DNA of 6,646 nt from Bacteroidales bacterium (GTDB lineage: Bacteria; Bacteroidota; Bacteroidia; Bacteroidales; UBA932), in contig JAGBSL010000088.1 in the NCBI GenBank assembly GCA_017631875.1, positions 1-6,646 of the forward strand, read 5' to 3'. The notes under the pieces are model-generated. The model was not told the origin of the DNA and searched no databases. It saw only the letters and a list, made by a program, of their open reading frames with translations. Position numbers and translations under genes: made by a program. Below, one piece after another: positions 4,675 to 6,646 of the stretch. Each line of letters starts with the position of its first letter. Within the stretch, counting starts at the first letter, position 1.

Positions 4675-6646
4675 TTATTCTTCCTTCTTAGCTTTAAGAG
4701 CGGCGTATACCATATATATAATAATAGCGGTATAAGGAATAATCGCCACAGGCTCAGTCCAAGGTGACGGTTTCATGTACATGTCGACCTCCGCAAATCT
4801 AAGGATTGCACTGACCACTCCCATGAGAGCTCCGCCGGCGATGAATCCTGAAGCAATCAATGTGCCCTTTTCAGTGCGGGCTGCATTGAGCTCCTTGTCC
4901 TTGCTGCGGCTTCCCACATACCATGAAACTGCTCCACCGATGAGCATAGGCATGTTGAGGTCGATAGGGATGAACATACCGAGGGCGAATGGAAGTGCCG
5001 GAATCTTGAAGAATGTAAGCAGGAGGGCGATCACTGCACCGATGCCATAAAGCAGCCATGGTGCGCTTCCGCCGTTCATCATCGGCTCGATTACTGCCGC
5101 CATCGCGTTCGCCTGCGGCGCCACGAGGGCTCCCTCGCCTGTGAATCCGTATGTCTTGTTAAGAACGAGCATTACGCCACCAACAGTAGCGGCGGCCACG
5201 AGTGTTCCGAGGAACTTCCAGCTTTCCTGCTTCTTAGGTGTAGATCCGATCCAGTATCCGATCTTCAGGTCGGTGATGAATGCTCCAGCTACTGAAAGGG
5301 CAGTACATACGACGCCACCGATGATCAGGGCTGCTGTCATGCCGGCTGTTCCGTTTAGGCCCACTGCCACCATAATCAGGGAAGCAAGGATAAGGGTCAT
5401 GAGGGTCATTCCGCTGACAGGGTTCGATCCCACGATGGCGATCGCGTTGGCTGCGACTGTGGTGAAGAGGAATGCGATCACGCCCACGATGAGCAGACCT
5501 ACGACTGCATGCCAGATGTTGTCGACTACTCCGAATGCGAAGAAACCGAACACTGCAAGAAGGGTCACTGCGATACCGATCACGATGATCTTCATCGAGA
5601 TGTCCTTCTGTGTTCTGATGACCTCGGCCTCAGCGTCGCTCTTCTTTCTCTTGAACTCGTTTGCTGCAAGGCCTACGGCCGACTTGATCACGCCGAAAGA
5701 CTTCACGATGCCCACGATACCGGCTGTTGCAATGCCTCCGATGCCGATGTGTCTTGCGTATTCCTTGAAGATCTGGTCAGCTGACATGCTTCCGATGGTC
5801 TCGGTGATGCCTGAATTCATGAGGTCAATGACCTGGCCGCCCCAGATGAGGTTCATCAGAGGGATGATCACCAGCCATACGAGGAAGCTTCCGCAGCAGA
5901 TGATGAATGCATATTTGAGTCCGACGATATATCCGAGTCCGAGCACGGCTGCTCCGGTGTTCACCTTCAGCAGGACCTTCGCCTTCTCGGCTACGGTCGC
6001 GCCCCAAGGAATGACTTTGGTTGTGAGTGTCTCGCCCCAAAGGCCGAATGTGGATACGATGAAATCATAGAGACCTCCGATCAGTCCGCTGACAAGGAGG
6101 GTCTTGGCTCCCTTTCCTCCGCCTTCACCGCTTACGAGCACCTGTGTGGTTGCTGTCGCCTCAGGGAACGGATACTTTCCGTGCTGCTCCTTTACGAAGT
6201 ATTTTCTGAAAGGTATCAGGAAGAGGATTCCGAGGATACCTCCAAGGAGTGATGAGAGGAATACCTTTGTAAAGTTCACTGTCAGTTCAGGATACTTGTC
6301 CTGGAGGATGAACAGTGCGGGCAGTGTGAAGATTGCACCTGCTACAATCGCGCCTGAACATGAACCGATCGACTGTACCATCACATTTTCGCCGAGGGCA
6401 TTCTTGCGTCCGAGGGCGCTTGACAGTCCGACCGCGATGATCGCGATCGGGATCGCGGCCTCGAATACCTGTCCGACCTTGAGGCCGAGGTATGCTGCGG
6501 CTGCTGAGAAGATGACTGTCATGATAAGTCCGAGGGTCACGGACCATGGGGTCACCTCCGGATAGTTCTTCTGCGGTGACAGCAATGGCTGATACTCTTC
6601 GCCTGGCTTGAGCTCCCTGTGAGCGTTTTCAGGCAGTTGGGTCTTC
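4675..6646 (-). CDS. OPT-family oligopeptide transporter, 5' end cut by the window edge
   Basis: OPT proteins are secondary transporters, usually proton-coupled, that move oligopeptides, and in some branches metal chelates, across the inner membrane. The reading frame is open to the window edge: codons above 6585 read KTQLPENAHRELKPGEEYQP, which fits the conserved N-terminal tail of this family. About 656 residues are visible and probably only a few, including the start Met, are missing. Family features include SAAAAYLGLKVGQVFEAAIP after the first residues of helix 1, SIGSCSGAIVAGAIFTLPA, KYPFPEATATTQVLVSGE, NPVSGMTLMTLI, and APQANAMAAVIEPMM near the C-terminal half. There are roughly 14 or more hydrophobic segments, and the C-terminus is a charged KAKKEE tail. 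This matches the bacterial OPT group of about 650-670 residues. zupT follows 2 nt after the stop and pepT lies further downstream, so import of peptides for cytoplasmic hydrolysis is the likely role. The exact substrate is unknown; metal-chelate transport is a weaker alternative given the zupT neighbour. Confidence 0.95.
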   Translation of the reverse strand, partial: KTQLPENAHRELKPGEEYQPLLSPQKNYPEVTPWSVTLGLIMTVIFSAAAAYLGLKVGQVFEAAIPIAIIAVGLSSALGRKNALGENVMVQSIGSCSGAIVAGAIFTLPALFILQDKYPELTVNFTKVFLSSLLGGILGILFLIPFRKYFVKEQHGKYPFPEATATTQVLVSGEGGGKGAKTLLVSGLIGGLYDFIVSTFGLWGETLTTKVIPWGATVAEKAKVLLKVNTGAAVLGLGYIVGLKYAFIICCGSFLVWLVIIPLMNLIWGGQVIDLMNSGITETIGSMSADQIFKEYARHIGIGGIATAGIVGIVKSFGVIKSAVGLAANEFKRKKSDAEAEVIRTQKDISMKIIVIGIAVTLLAVFGFFAFGVVDNIWHAVVGLLIVGVIAFLFTTVAANAIAIVGSNPVSGMTLMTLILASLIMVAVGLNGTAGMTAALIIGGVVCTALSVAGAFITDLKIGYWIGSTPKKQESWKFLGTLVAAATVGGVMLVLNKTYGFTGEGALVAPQANAMAAVIEPMMNGGSAPWLLYGIGAVIALLLTFFKIPALPFALGMFIPIDLNMPMLIGGAVSWYVGSRSKDKELNAARTEKGTLIASGFIAGGALMGVVSAILRFAEVDMYMKPSPWTEPVAIIPYTAIIIYMVYAALKAKKEE

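Noticed and set aside
5141..6070. 309-codon plus-strand open frame opposite the OPT gene
   Set aside because: It is an antisense shadow of a clear transporter gene, with no recognisable domain and no promoter or start signal.
6583..6585. TTG as the start codon of the OPT gene
   Set aside because: The frame continues upstream with a typical OPT N-terminal tail to the window edge, so the gene is simply cut off.

Overview
The window looks like a piece of a Bacteroidales (Bacteroidota) chromosome. The evidence is a TAnnTTTG/TTTG-type promoter, a TonB protein with a short acidic linker, a lipobox-TPR-transmembrane-HTH protein of a kind common in this phylum, weak or absent Shine-Dalgarno sequences, and gene products of Bacteroidota type. 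The genus cannot be told from what is visible. All five genes are on the minus strand, so transcription runs from high to low coordinates.

From the right edge, in order of transcription: an OPT-family oligopeptide transporter (5' end cut by the window edge), then 2 nt later a ZIP-family zinc transporter (ZupT). A 174-bp intergenic gap follows, holding a strikingly regular array of three 31-bp hairpins at an exact 51-bp period. Next comes peptidase T (PepT, a dinuclear-zinc tripeptidase), and 1 nt later a membrane-bound TPR/HTH putative regulator, closed by an intrinsic terminator. A separate transcription unit then starts from a clear Bacteroidetes promoter and encodes a TonB-family energy transducer. 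Its stop codon is followed after 12 nt by a 96-bp imperfect hairpin at the left edge.

Taken together, the first four genes read as a peptide-use module: peptide import (OPT), zinc import (ZupT) for a zinc-dependent cytoplasmic tripeptidase (PepT), and a candidate transmembrane sensor/regulator. The near-zero gaps in the two gene pairs support co-expression within each pair. Whether the two pairs form one transcript depends on what the hairpin array does.

The most unusual item is the array at 3692-3824. It has six copies of a 12-bp arm in alternating orientation, separated by spacers of exactly 7, 20, 7, 20 and 7 bp. The arms are conserved while loops and spacers are unrelated in sequence. 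An 8-bp core of the arm (CCGTAAAA) recurs in a palindrome sitting on the -33 element of the tonB-family promoter. There is no intergenic stretch longer than about 190 bp, and no tRNA, rRNA, insertion sequence or CRISPR was seen.
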